Source: an uncultured Bacilli bacterium
GTDB lineage: Bacteria; Bacillota_I; Bacilli_A; RF39; UBA660
Length of the DNA: 64,000 bases
Reading direction: 5' to 3'
Assembly: GCA_910584085.1 (NCBI GenBank)
Contig: CAJTZY010000002.1
Coordinates: 1-64,000, forward strand
The notes below the pieces were generated by a model, which saw only the letters and a program-made list of their open reading frames with translations, had not been told where the DNA came from and made no database searches. A program made the position numbers and the translations under genes. How positions within the stretch are numbered: position 1 is the first letter of the stretch; each line of letters begins with the position of its first letter. Shown here piece by piece: positions 52,361-60,261 of the stretch.

Positions 52361-53241
52361 AAATAGGTGAAGATATAAATACTAGAATTGATTTATATTT
52401 AAGTGAAAAATTAGATTTTAGCAGAAGTAAAGTTGTAAAAATGTTAAAAGATGGAGTTATACTTGTAAACGGAAAGCCGGTTAAAAATAGTTACACTTTA
52501 AAAAAAGGTGATATTATTGAGGTAGGAGAGTACCATGAGGAAGAGATGAGTTTAGAACCTGAAAATATTCCACTTGATATTGTTTATGAGGATGAGGATG
52601 TTATTGTAGTAAATAAGCCTAATGGAATGGTAGTTCATCCAGCTGTTGGAAATAATCATGGCACTCTTGTAAACGCACTTCTTTATCACTCTAAAAATTT
52701 GAGTAATATAAATGGCGAGTTTAGGCCTGGAATAGTCCATAGAATAGATGCATATACAACGGGACTTTTAATGGTAGCAAAAAATAATAAGGCACACGAA
52801 GTACTTGCACATGAATTAGAGGAGAAAAAAACATATAGAAAATATGTCGCACTTGTATGGGGAGTTATAAATGAAGATACTGCGACAATAGATGCTCCAA
52901 TAGGAAGGGATATTAACGATAGAAAGAAAATGAGTGTTACTCGCATTAATAGTAAAGATGCTATTACACATTTAAGGGTACTTAAAAGATTTAAAGAGGT
53001 TACTTTAATTGAACTTAAACTTGAAACGGGAAGAACTCATCAAATAAGGGTTCATATGAATTATATTGGACATCCTGTTGTTAATGATCCTATTTATGGC
53101 AATAGAAAACTTATTGATGATAGTGGACAGTGTCTTCATGCTAAAGAGATTGGATTTATTCATCCAACTAAAAATGAATATATGGAATTTACATCAGAAC
53201 TTCCAGATAAATTTATAAATATAATGAATAAATTTGACTAA
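52351..53241 (+). CDS. rluD: RluD-family 23S rRNA pseudouridine synthase
   Basis: A protein of 296 residues. An N-terminal S4 domain (RIDLYLSEKLDFSRSKVVKML) is followed by the RluA-type catalytic domain: GMVVHPAVGNNHGTLVNALL and GIVHRIDAYTTGLLMVAK with the catalytic Asp, then LETGRTHQIRVHM. The family modifies 23S rRNA helix 69. lspA-rluD(ylyB) linkage matches B. subtilis. Confidence 0.92.
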   Translation: MEIKIGEDINTRIDLYLSEKLDFSRSKVVKMLKDGVILVNGKPVKNSYTLKKGDIIEVGEYHEEEMSLEPENIPLDIVYEDEDVIVVNKPNGMVVHPAVGNNHGTLVNALLYHSKNLSNINGEFRPGIVHRIDAYTTGLLMVAKNNKAHEVLAHELEEKKTYRKYVALVWGVINEDTATIDAPIGRDINDRKKMSVTRINSKDAITHLRVLKRFKEVTLIELKLETGRTHQIRVHMNYIGHPVVNDPIYGNRKLIDDSGQCLHAKEIGFIHPTKNEYMEFTSELPDKFINIMNKFD

Positions 53242-53261
53242 ATATATAAACTGTGTATAAT
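53234..53261 (+). promoter_or_regulatory. Promoter of the leucine-rich-repeat gene
   Basis: TTGACT (in the last rluD codons), a 16-base spacer, TATAAT. Confidence 0.7.
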
Positions 53262-53293
53262 ATAAACACAAAAGTGAGAAAAGAGGAATATAT

Positions 53294-54985
53294 ATGGAAG
53301 ATTTTGAAACAATGATGAATAGAATAGAAAGATATCTCAAAGTTGAAAATCAAGTATTAAAGAAATGTGAAATTGGAATTTTTTATGAAAGTAAAGTAAT
53401 TACAATTCCAAGTGGCATAATAGAAATAGGAGAATATGCATTTGCTTGGAGAAATAATCAAATAATAGAAAAAATAATTATACCAGATGGTGTAACAAAA
53501 ATAGGTGCTGGAGCATTTTCTGGACTTGAAAATCTAAAGTATGTAGAAATACCAGAAAGTGTAATAGAAATAGATAGAGAAGCTTTTAGTGAATGTAAAA
53601 GTTTGGAATTTGTAAAATTACCAAACAGTTTAACTAAAATAAATAGAGGATTATTTTACTCAAGTGGCTTAAAAGATATATATATTCCGGAAAGTATTGT
53701 AGAAATAGAAGGATACGCATTTTCATATTGTACTAATTTAGAAAGTGCTAAAGTACCGGATAGTGTGGTTAAAATAGGTGATGGTGCATTTTGTGGATGT
53801 AGTAATTTAAAAAGTATAAATATTCCAAATGGTATAACAGAAATAAATAAAAAAACATTTGAGGATTGTGAAAATTTAGAAACTATAGAATTGCCAGAAA
53901 ATGTCACAAAAATAGGAGAATATGCATTTTCAGAGTGTAAAAAGTTAAAGAAAGTAATTTTTTCTAAAAAGGTTAATGAAATACAAGAACATGCATTTTT
54001 TAGTTGTCAAGGTTTAGAAAATATAGATATTCCAGAAGGAGTAGAGGAAATAGGCAAATCTGCATTTAGTTGTTGTCAAGGATTAAAAAAAATAAGTATA
54101 CCAGATGGAGTGACTAAATTAGAAGGTACATTTTTTGGTTGTGAAAATTTAGAGGATATAACTTTACCAGATACTTTGAATGAAATAGGTAATGAAACAT
54201 TTTATGATTGTTATAATCTAAAAAATATAGATATTCCAGAAAATGTAGTGACTATAGGTAAAAGGGCATTTGGCGCATGCAAGAAATTAAATGCTATAGA
54301 GATTCCAAAGGGTGTAGAAGAAATAGGTGAAACAGCATTTTTTGGATGTAAAAAGTTGCAAAGTGTTACTATTCCAGGAAGCATAAAAAAGTTAGAAGAT
54401 GGTATGTTTTATTGCTGTAATAATTTAAGAAATGTAATTATTTTAGATGGCGTAAACGAAATTGGAGGTAGAGTATTTGATTCTTGCTTAAATTTACGTA
54501 GTATAACACTTCCAAATAGTATAGAAAAAATAGACTATGACTCTAGATATAGTTCTTCTAAATTTAGTGGGTATATAAATATATATTCATATAGAGTATT
54601 TTCATTGTTAGATAATTCATTAAAACCTTTTGCGGCACTATCGTTTGTAACAAATTATTGTTCAGGTAGAATTAACTATAGTGATGAAGATATAAATAAT
54701 TTTAAAAATTATGTAAAAGAAAATAGGCAAATTTTATTAAAAATTGCCAAATATAGTTTTCAGTTAGTTTATTTTATGTTAAATGAAATGGGAGAAAATT
54801 TTATTACATATGATGATGCTATTAATTTACTAAATCAAACGGATGAAAATAATGTAGAAATAAGAGCACTATTAATTGATTATATTGATAAAAAATTTGG
54901 TAGTGATAATTTAGATGTAAAAAGAAAAAATATATTAGATACGTATGATTTAGGAAAAAATGAAGAAAAACAGAAGAAATTATAA
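53294..54985 (+). CDS. BspA-type leucine-rich-repeat protein (LRR_5), apparently cytoplasmic
   Basis: A protein of 563 residues. Residues about 35-425 form some 17 repeats of about 23 residues of the type IPEGVEEIGKSAFSCCQGLK, the BspA/LRR_5 consensus. No signal peptide, lipobox, membrane helix or wall anchor is present, although most BspA-like proteins are surface proteins. A helical C-terminal domain (about 450-563) is not recognised. GAGGAA precedes the ATG. Ligand unknown. Confidence 0.88.
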   Translation: MEDFETMMNRIERYLKVENQVLKKCEIGIFYESKVITIPSGIIEIGEYAFAWRNNQIIEKIIIPDGVTKIGAGAFSGLENLKYVEIPESVIEIDREAFSECKSLEFVKLPNSLTKINRGLFYSSGLKDIYIPESIVEIEGYAFSYCTNLESAKVPDSVVKIGDGAFCGCSNLKSINIPNGITEINKKTFEDCENLETIELPENVTKIGEYAFSECKKLKKVIFSKKVNEIQEHAFFSCQGLENIDIPEGVEEIGKSAFSCCQGLKKISIPDGVTKLEGTFFGCENLEDITLPDTLNEIGNETFYDCYNLKNIDIPENVVTIGKRAFGACKKLNAIEIPKGVEEIGETAFFGCKKLQSVTIPGSIKKLEDGMFYCCNNLRNVIILDGVNEIGGRVFDSCLNLRSITLPNSIEKIDYDSRYSSSKFSGYINIYSYRVFSLLDNSLKPFAALSFVTNYCSGRINYSDEDINNFKNYVKENRQILLKIAKYSFQLVYFMLNEMGENFITYDDAINLLNQTDENNVEIRALLIDYIDKKFGSDNLDVKRKNILDTYDLGKNEEKQKKL

Positions 54986-54987
54986 AG

Positions 54988-55015
54988 AAAATACTAGGTT
55001 ATCCTAGTATTTTTA
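54988..55015. terminator. Bidirectional terminator between the LRR gene and the Gly/Tyr-rich gene
   Basis: AAATACTAGG, loop TTAT, CCTAGTATTT, with A and T flanks. It overlaps the stop of the minus-strand gene. Confidence 0.85.
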
Positions 55016-55270
55016 TCTATAGTATGGTCCATAAGGAGGACGATAAGGTGGATATGGATAATAATAATTATAGTTATAATTTGGTCTACCATAACCTCCA
55101 CCATAGAAGAATGGTGATACTAAGCCTCCTGTTATCCCACCGAGTATAAATGGTCCTAAAAATCCTCCACCAACGAGTCTACTATCATAGTTACTTGAAT
55201 TATTAAAAGAACTGTTTACAGAATTTATCTGTCTATTAAAATTATTTGGAATTTGAGTATAATTATACAT
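55013..55270 (-). CDS. Small Gly/Tyr/Pro-rich protein, possible spore coat protein
   Basis: A protein of 85 residues. An Asn/Ser-rich N-terminus, a Gly-rich hydrophobic middle (GGGFLGPFILGGITGGL) and a Tyr/Pro tail (YYYPYPPYRPPYGPYYR) with no Cys. Such Tyr/Gly/Pro-rich small proteins are common in spore coats. The upstream CATATTATA on the minus strand fits the sigma-K -10 consensus and AAAGGAG precedes the ATG. The coat role is inference; no homologue is recognised with certainty. Confidence 0.65.
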   Translation of the reverse strand: MYNYTQIPNNFNRQINSVNSSFNNSSNYDSRLVGGGFLGPFILGGITGGLVSPFFYGGGYGRPNYNYNYYYPYPPYRPPYGPYYR

Positions 55271-55285
55271 AAAAAACTCCTTTCA

Positions 55286-55297
55286 TGTTATAATATG
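55286..55297. promoter_or_regulatory. Overlapping divergent promoter elements
   Basis: Plus strand: TGTTATAAT (55286-55294), an extended sigma-A -10 for the M29 peptidase gene. Minus strand: CATATTATA (55297-55289), a sigma-K-like -10 for the Gly/Tyr-rich gene. The two share six bases, so they cannot be used at the same time. Confidence 0.55.
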
Positions 55298-55321
55298 TAA
55301 AGAAAGGAATAGTGTGATAAT

Positions 55322-56419
55322 ATGGATGAAAGATTAAAAAAATTGAGTAAACAAATAGTAAATTATTCAGTTAAAGTAAAAGATGGAGATAGAGTATTAA
55401 TACAATACGAAAGTAATATGTGTAATCCACTTATTAAGTGTTTAATTAAAGATATTTATAAAAATAATGGAATACCATTTGTTAAATTATTAGATAATGA
55501 ATTAAATTCTTTAATACTTGAGGGTGCGAATGGTAAAACAATAGATGAAATGGTTAAAATGAAGACTTATGAGGTAGATAATTTTGATTGTTTTATAAGA
55601 ATTTGTTATACTGAAAATGAATATGAAGATAAAAATGTAAGTTCACGTATTAGAAAAGAATTAGGAAGTAAATCTCAAAAAATAGATGATATTAGAATTA
55701 ATCAAAGAAGATGGGTATTACTTAACTATCCATCACTTATTGATGCATATAAGGCACATATGAAATATGATGACTTTTATGATTTTTCTATGGATGTCAT
55801 GAATGTTGATTATGAAGCTATGAATGAAAAAATTAGACCACTTAAGGAACTTATGGAAAAAACTGATAAAGTTAGAATAGTGGGACCTAATACTGATATA
55901 ACTTTCAGTATAAAAGGTATGCCTGCAATTCCTTGTTGTGGGACTGCAAATATTCCTGATGGTGAGCTTTATACAGCACCTATAAAAAATACAGTAAATG
56001 GAGTTATAACTTATAATACTCCGAGTCCATATAATGGAAATATATTTAATAATATTAGATTAGAATTTAAGGATGGGCAAATTGTTAATTGCTCTACCAC
56101 AGAACATAATGATTTACTTAAAGAAATATTTGATACAGATGAAGGAGCAAGATATGTTGGTGAATTTTCTTTAGGATTTAATCCAAAAATAACAAGCCCT
56201 ATGGGTGATATATTATACGATGAAAAGATAATGGGAAGTCTTCATTTCACACCAGGTAGGTGTTATGAAGATTGTAATAATGGTAATGTATCAAGTATTC
56301 ACTGGGATTTAGTATTAATACAGACACCAGAGTATGGTGGAGGAGAAATATATTTTGATGATGTATTGATACGTAAGGACGGTAAATTTGTAACTCAAAA
56401 TTTGTACGAGTTAAATTAG
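55322..56419 (+). CDS. M29-family aminopeptidase (AmpS/PepS type)
   Basis: A protein of 365 residues. NYSVKVKDGDRVLIQYES near the start is typical of thermophilic-type M29 aminopeptidases. Metal-ligand segments are IPDGELYTAPIKNTVNGV (two Glu/Asp positions), EFSLGFNP, LHFTPGRCY (His) and SSIHWDLV (His and Asp). It trims amino acids from peptides in the cytoplasm. GTGTGAT precedes the ATG. Length is slightly short for the family (about 400-410). Confidence 0.88.
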   Translation: MDERLKKLSKQIVNYSVKVKDGDRVLIQYESNMCNPLIKCLIKDIYKNNGIPFVKLLDNELNSLILEGANGKTIDEMVKMKTYEVDNFDCFIRICYTENEYEDKNVSSRIRKELGSKSQKIDDIRINQRRWVLLNYPSLIDAYKAHMKYDDFYDFSMDVMNVDYEAMNEKIRPLKELMEKTDKVRIVGPNTDITFSIKGMPAIPCCGTANIPDGELYTAPIKNTVNGVITYNTPSPYNGNIFNNIRLEFKDGQIVNCSTTEHNDLLKEIFDTDEGARYVGEFSLGFNPKITSPMGDILYDEKIMGSLHFTPGRCYEDCNNGNVSSIHWDLVLIQTPEYGGGEIYFDDVLIRKDGKFVTQNLYELN

Positions 56420-56461
56420 TATAGAAGAGCCAACTAAACATATAATTAATTAGGTGAAGTT

Positions 56462-57301
56462 ATGAAAAAAATATTTCAAGTAATAGGCCTAATTAGTTTA
56501 ACATGTTTTAGTTTTTTTGTGACTGAAAAAACGGCAACTGTTGTAAATGATATGGATGAGATAATGATAGAAATAAAAAATGAAAAAGACAAATTTACAA
56601 CTGAGCCAATTAATGCAGTAATAGAAGGTAATATAATTATACCTGGTGTAAATGGTAGAAGGGTTAATGTAAATAAAAGTTATAAACTCATGAAAAGTAA
56701 TGGATATTATAGTGAAAATTTATTAGTTTATGATTATACAAATCCTAAAGTTAGTTTAACTTATAATATGGATAAGTATATAATAAAGGGTAATCCAAGT
56801 AAAAGAATGGTAAGTCTTATATTTGTTGTAAATGGAAATGATGATGTAACTGATATATTAAATATAGTAAATAATTTTAATATAAAATCTACATTTTTTG
56901 TAGATCAAGTGTGGTTTGAAAATAATAATAATCTTATTCAGGAAATGGTAAGTAAAGGACATAGTATAGAAGTTTTCTTAAGTGATTATAGAGATTCTAA
57001 TTTTGAATGGATGGATATGATAATAAAAAAGATAAATAATCAGAATACTTCTTTTTGCTATAATACTATAGATAATGATGAAAATATTAATGCATGTAAA
57101 TTAAAAGGTAATTATACAATAAGACCAACTGTTATATCAGATAATACACCGCTTATGGATATAAAGAGTAAGTTAGAATCTGGTTCTTTATTATCCCTCA
57201 AAGTAAATTCACAAGTAAAAAAAGAATTATCTACAATAATTATTTATATTAAATCTAAAGGGTATAAAATTACTAGTCTAGAAGAAAATGTATTAGAATA
57301 A
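56462..57301 (+). CDS. Polysaccharide-deacetylase-like protein, probably catalytically dead
   Basis: A protein of 279 residues. An N-terminal signal/anchor (about 5-22) is followed by a conserved pre-domain (IPGVNGRRVNVNKSYKLMKSNG) and a NodB-like fold (MVSLIFVVNGNDDVTDILNI, IKSTFFVDQVWFENN, SKGHSIEVFLSDY). The catalytic FDDGP motif is replaced by VVNGND and the HxxxH metal site is not seen. Active-site loss suggests a binding or scaffold role at the cell surface. GGTGAAG precedes the ATG. Confidence 0.75.
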   Translation: MKKIFQVIGLISLTCFSFFVTEKTATVVNDMDEIMIEIKNEKDKFTTEPINAVIEGNIIIPGVNGRRVNVNKSYKLMKSNGYYSENLLVYDYTNPKVSLTYNMDKYIIKGNPSKRMVSLIFVVNGNDDVTDILNIVNNFNIKSTFFVDQVWFENNNNLIQEMVSKGHSIEVFLSDYRDSNFEWMDMIIKKINNQNTSFCYNTIDNDENINACKLKGNYTIRPTVISDNTPLMDIKSKLESGSLLSLKVNSQVKKELSTIIIYIKSKGYKITSLEENVLE

Positions 57302-57327
57302 ATTTTGTATTATTATAAAGGTAGTAA

Positions 57328-57356
57328 TTTACAATTAATAGTATACGTGATACAAT
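57328..57356 (+). promoter_or_regulatory. Promoter of pyrH
   Basis: TTTACA, a 17-base spacer, TACAAT with TGA before it. Confidence 0.7.
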
Positions 57357-57377
57357 TATTATAGAGAGAAGGTAATT

Positions 57378-58082
57378 ATGAGAAAGTATAATCGTATATT
57401 ATTAAAACTTAGTGGAGAATCATTATCAGGAACAAAAGATATGGGAATTGATTTTGATAGGGTTTTAGAGATTTGCTCAGAAATTAAAGAAGTATCTGAA
57501 AAAACAAATGTGGAAATTTCAATAGTAGTTGGTGGTGGAAATTTTTGGAGAGGAAGATCTAATCAACATATGGATCACTGTACCTCTGATCATATTGGAA
57601 TGCTAGCAACTGCTATGAATGCACTTGCTATTAATGATGCTTTTAAACAATTGGGTGTTGATTCTCGTATTCAAACAGGAATTGAAATGAGACAAATAGC
57701 GGAGTTTTATATTAAAAATCGTGCCGATAGACATATGCAAAAGGGAAGAATTGTTGTAATGGGTTGTGGTACAGGAAGTCCATTCTTTTCAACAGATACA
57801 GCTGCTGCTTTAAGAGCTGCTGAAATAAATGCTGATATAGTTTTAAAAGCAACTAATGTAGATGGTATTTATGACTCTGATCCAAAAAAGAATAAAGATG
57901 CTAAAAAAATAGATGAAATATCTTATATGGATGTTTTAAATAAGAAGTTAAGTGTTATGGATTCAACTGCTATGAGTTTATGTATGGATAATGAAATACC
58001 AATCATTGTTTATAATATGAATAAAAAAGGTAATTTACTTAAGATAATTGAAGGAGAAAAAGTAGGAACTATAGTACATTAA
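57378..58082 (+). CDS. pyrH: UMP kinase
   Basis: A protein of 234 residues. RILLKLSGESLSG, VVGGGNFWRGR, HIGMLATAMNALA, FFSTDTAAALRAAEI and ATNVDGIYDSDP match bacterial UMP kinase (amino acid kinase fold). It makes UDP from UMP. It stands alone, away from tsf and frr, which usually flank it. Own promoter and terminator. Confidence 0.96.
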   Translation: MRKYNRILLKLSGESLSGTKDMGIDFDRVLEICSEIKEVSEKTNVEISIVVGGGNFWRGRSNQHMDHCTSDHIGMLATAMNALAINDAFKQLGVDSRIQTGIEMRQIAEFYIKNRADRHMQKGRIVVMGCGTGSPFFSTDTAAALRAAEINADIVLKATNVDGIYDSDPKKNKDAKKIDEISYMDVLNKKLSVMDSTAMSLCMDNEIPIIVYNMNKKGNLLKIIEGEKVGTIVH

Positions 58083-58108
58083 TTTTAATATTATAGGTTA
58101 TTTATTAG

Positions 58109-58147
58109 AACTATAATCTTGAATATATTAGATTATAGTTTTTATAA
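58109..58147 (+). terminator. Terminator after pyrH
   Basis: AACTATAATCT, a 10-base loop, AGATTATAGTT (11 bp), then TTTATAATTTT. Confidence 0.75.
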
Positions 58148-58227
58148 TTTTATATAAAAATTAGCAACTAAATTATTTACTAATTTATGGCTAGGCAGTA
58201 AAATATTTTTAATATAATTTGATGACC

Positions 58228-58256
58228 TTAACTAAATAAAGATAATAATGTATAAT
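58228..58256 (+). promoter_or_regulatory. Promoter of the DUF3800-type pseudogene
   Basis: TTAACT, a 17-base spacer, TATAAT. A GAGGTGAAT site and ATG at 58280 follow, so the remnant could still be transcribed. Confidence 0.55.
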
Positions 58257-58279
58257 ATGGTATATGTGAGGTGAATATC

Positions 58280-58949
58280 ATGAAACGATTAAATATTTTT
58301 GTAGATGAAACAGGTAAATTTGAATTTGGTAATGGTTCATCAGAACTATATTGTGTTTCATTTACTTTTCATGAACAAGATGATGATATTATGCCTGAAT
58401 TAAATAAGTTAAATGATAAATTAAATGAAATTGGATATACAAATATGATCCATATGGCAGATTTAATAGTGAAAAGATGAGATTATTCTAAATTTCATAT
58501 TGATAAAAGAAAAAGCATATTTAATTCAATATATCAATTTTCTAGAAGAATTCCTGTTAAGTATAAAGCTATTATTATAGATAAAAAAGTATATAGACAA
58601 TGGTAGAATATTAAAACAAAAATTATCTTTAGAAATTAATAATATGGTAAAAAAAGAAGAAAAGTATTTTCAAAAATTTGATAAAATAGTTATGTATTAT
58701 GATAATGGACAAGAAGTACTTGGAACAATGTTAGATTCAATATTTTTGCGATTTGATGATTTTGAACATAGGGTTGACTTTAATCATAAAGAGAAAAGAT
58801 TATTTCAAGTTTCAGATATGTTTACTTATATAGATAAGTATGATTATAAATATAAAAATAAAATGTTTTTTACAAAGATTGAGAAGTATTTCTTTAGTTT
58901 TGAAGAAATTAGAAAAATTTTGAAGGAATTAAATAAAAAGAGATTTTAG
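58280..58949 (+). pseudogene. Broken DUF3800-type gene
   Basis: The 5' part (58280-58480) encodes LNIFVDETGKFEFGNGS, the N-terminal signature of DUF3800 proteins, and stops at TGA (58478-58480). The same frame continues with DYSKFHIDKRKSIFNSIYQF and KYKAIIIDKKVY up to TAG near 58604. The sequence then resumes in another frame (visible from about 58608: LKQKLSLEINNMVKKEE) with VMYYDNGQEV and KRLFQVSDMFTYID, which is the end of the DUF3800 fold. So one stop and one frameshift split a gene of about 220 codons. DUF3800 proteins resemble RNase H-like accessory genes often found near mobile DNA. Confidence 0.75.
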
Positions 58950-58955
58950 AATATT

Positions 58956-58984
58956 AAAAAAGCAATCTTAATGATTGCTTTTTT
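58956..58984 (+). terminator. Terminator after the DUF3800-type pseudogene
   Basis: AAAAAAGCAATC, loop TTAAT, GATTGCTTTTTT. Confidence 0.9.
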
Positions 58985-58985
58985 A

Positions 58986-59039
58986 AGCGGCGCTTGGCGC
59001 CAACACGGGTTTGATCCGATGAATTAATCCAACAGACCA
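58986..59039. other. GC-rich unexplained island
   Basis: About 54 bases much richer in G+C than anything else nearby, including the tight hairpin GGCGC-TTG-GCGCC and the segment CGGGTTTGATCCG. No open reading frame, tRNA cloverleaf or known element could be fitted. It sits between a strong terminator and a perfect hairpin, in a stretch (58950-59411) without a gene. Confidence 0.5.
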
Positions 59040-59065
59040 AATGTAGATATAATAATATCTACATT
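59040..59065. repeat. Perfect 11-bp hairpin
   Basis: AATGTAGATAT, loop AATA, ATATCTACATT, followed by ATTATTATAT. The lack of a T tract makes termination doubtful on the plus strand. The rest of the gap, 59066-59242, is A+T-rich with nothing recognisable. Confidence 0.6.
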
Positions 59066-59242
59066 ATTATTATATCATATCACAATTAAATTATACCAAA
59101 TATATTTTTTTAAGTAGCTGTTTTAATTTCCTTATATATTTTCTATTATTATCCAATTTATCATTTATTTCATTATTTTATTAAAAAATTTTCCAGTTAT
59201 ATTATTAAAAATAAAGAAATTTAAAAAATTTTAAAAAAAGTG

Positions 59243-59271
59243 TTGACATTTCAAAATGTTTTTAATATAAT
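59243..59271 (+). promoter_or_regulatory. Consensus promoter of the NAD salvage operon
   Basis: TTGACA, a 17-base spacer, TATAAT: the only perfect sigma-A consensus in the window. The start point is expected near 59278, giving a leader of about 135 bases. Confidence 0.85.
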
Positions 59272-59272
59272 A

Positions 59273-59339
59273 TTAATAACAGATGTGGAAAATCTGTTAA
59301 AAAACGGCATTTGTTATTAACAAAAAATTAATAACAAAT
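59273..59339 (+). promoter_or_regulatory. NAD operon leader element 1
   Basis: TTAATAACA (59273-59281) is followed by a hairpin TAACAGAT/ATCTGTTA (59277-59299), then ATTTGTTATTAA (59309-59320), which pairs perfectly over 12 bp with TTAATAACAAAT (59328-59339). TGTTATTAA can alternatively pair with the first TTAATAACA. No T tract follows the 12-bp stem, so it is not an intrinsic terminator. A related element lies at 60185. Confidence 0.65.
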
Positions 59340-59411
59340 AAAGAAATGATTAAAGAAATATTTAATTTTCAATTGGACTTATCATTTCAAATTTATAGGG
59401 GAGGTGGTTAT

Positions 59412-60140
59412 ATGGATAATATTATGAAAGAGAAAACAGTAGAATTTACATTAAATGCATCATTTGATCCTAGATATTATAATATTATTATTGCTAATAA
59501 CGATTTGAAAGAGTGGTTTATGGTTAATCAAGATACTTTGGTTAAAATAGGATGTACTAATTTAAAGAGTGCTGAAGAAATATTAGAAAGTGAAGAACAA
59601 GATATTTTAAATAATAAATTGATACAAGAATTTGCTTTAGTAGCAGAGAAGACCTTCAAGGTACTTGATTATTATGTTGATAAAACTTTAGATTATCATG
59701 GATTATCGAGTGTTGCTTATAATGTTATGGTTTCTATTAATGATATACATCAAAAATTTGAAAATTATAGATCAGAAGATAGAAAAATAAGAAAATATGA
59801 TTTCAGTATGATAGTCGATATATTAAATGCGGTATATGATGCAGATAAGTATAATATTATATATGGTAATCAGACTACTTCATGGAATGGCTCAATTTCA
59901 GATAGTTTAACTTTTAACGTAACAAATCATATTCAGTGTAATGGTTTTGAAGACCCTGATTGGAGTAAAACATCGTTAAAATTAGAAAATGAAACTTTAA
60001 CAATTGAACAATTATATGGAATTAAAAATCCAAACAATCCTGATGATGTTGAAGTATTTGGTATTAAAAGTAGTTTAATAGAAAAAGTATATAATGAAGT
60101 TATTGAAACTAAAAAGAATAAGCAATTTATAAAAAAATAA
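59412..60140 (+). CDS. Unrecognised first gene of the NAD salvage operon
   Basis: A protein of 242 residues, cytoplasmic by appearance. It starts MDNIMKEKTVEFTLNASFDPRYYN and is acidic, with a helical middle (IQEFALVAEKTFKVLDYYVD) and a beta-rich end (SWNGSISDSLTFNVTNHIQC). No known motif is seen. GGGGAGGTGG lies just before the ATG at 59412, so expression should be high. Its position behind the strongest promoter and in front of pncA/pncB/nadE suggests a role in NAD metabolism or its control. That is inference from context. Confidence 0.65.
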   Translation: MDNIMKEKTVEFTLNASFDPRYYNIIIANNDLKEWFMVNQDTLVKIGCTNLKSAEEILESEEQDILNNKLIQEFALVAEKTFKVLDYYVDKTLDYHGLSSVAYNVMVSINDIHQKFENYRSEDRKIRKYDFSMIVDILNAVYDADKYNIIYGNQTTSWNGSISDSLTFNVTNHIQCNGFEDPDWSKTSLKLENETLTIEQLYGIKNPNNPDDVEVFGIKSSLIEKVYNEVIETKKNKQFIKK

Positions 60141-60184
60141 TTAATAAAATATATTATAATTAGAAAATATTAAATTTATTAAAA

Positions 60185-60233
60185 TTAATAACAGACTTAA
60201 AGAGCTGTTTAAAAAATAAATATATGTTATTAA
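60185..60233 (+). promoter_or_regulatory. NAD operon leader element 2 (intergenic)
   Basis: TTAATAACA (60185-60193) and TGTTATTAA (60225-60233) are separated by 31 bases, against 30 in element 1. Between them AACAG pairs with CTGTT, as in element 1, followed by a run of A. A TATAAT at about 60155 may serve as an internal promoter. The element ends 15 bases before the AGAGGAGG site of the nicotinamidase gene. Confidence 0.6.
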
Positions 60234-60261
60234 TAAAATGTTAAAAAGAGGAGGAAAATAT

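Noticed and set aside
58478..58480. TGA inside the DUF3800-type gene as a sign of TGA=Trp (mycoplasma code)
   Set aside because: TGA ends several intact genes (for example smpB, queA, gpr) and Trp is encoded by TGG throughout. A frameshift further on also breaks the same gene.
58986..59039. tRNA or tmRNA fragment in the GC-rich island
   Set aside because: The TTTGATC segment looks a little like a T-loop, but no five-base T stem, acceptor stem or anticodon arm can be formed.
59273..59339. Intrinsic terminator or known NAD riboswitch upstream of 59412
   Set aside because: No T tract follows the 12-bp stem, and the sequence does not show the core features I know for NAD+-I (nadA) or NAD+-II (pnuC) elements.
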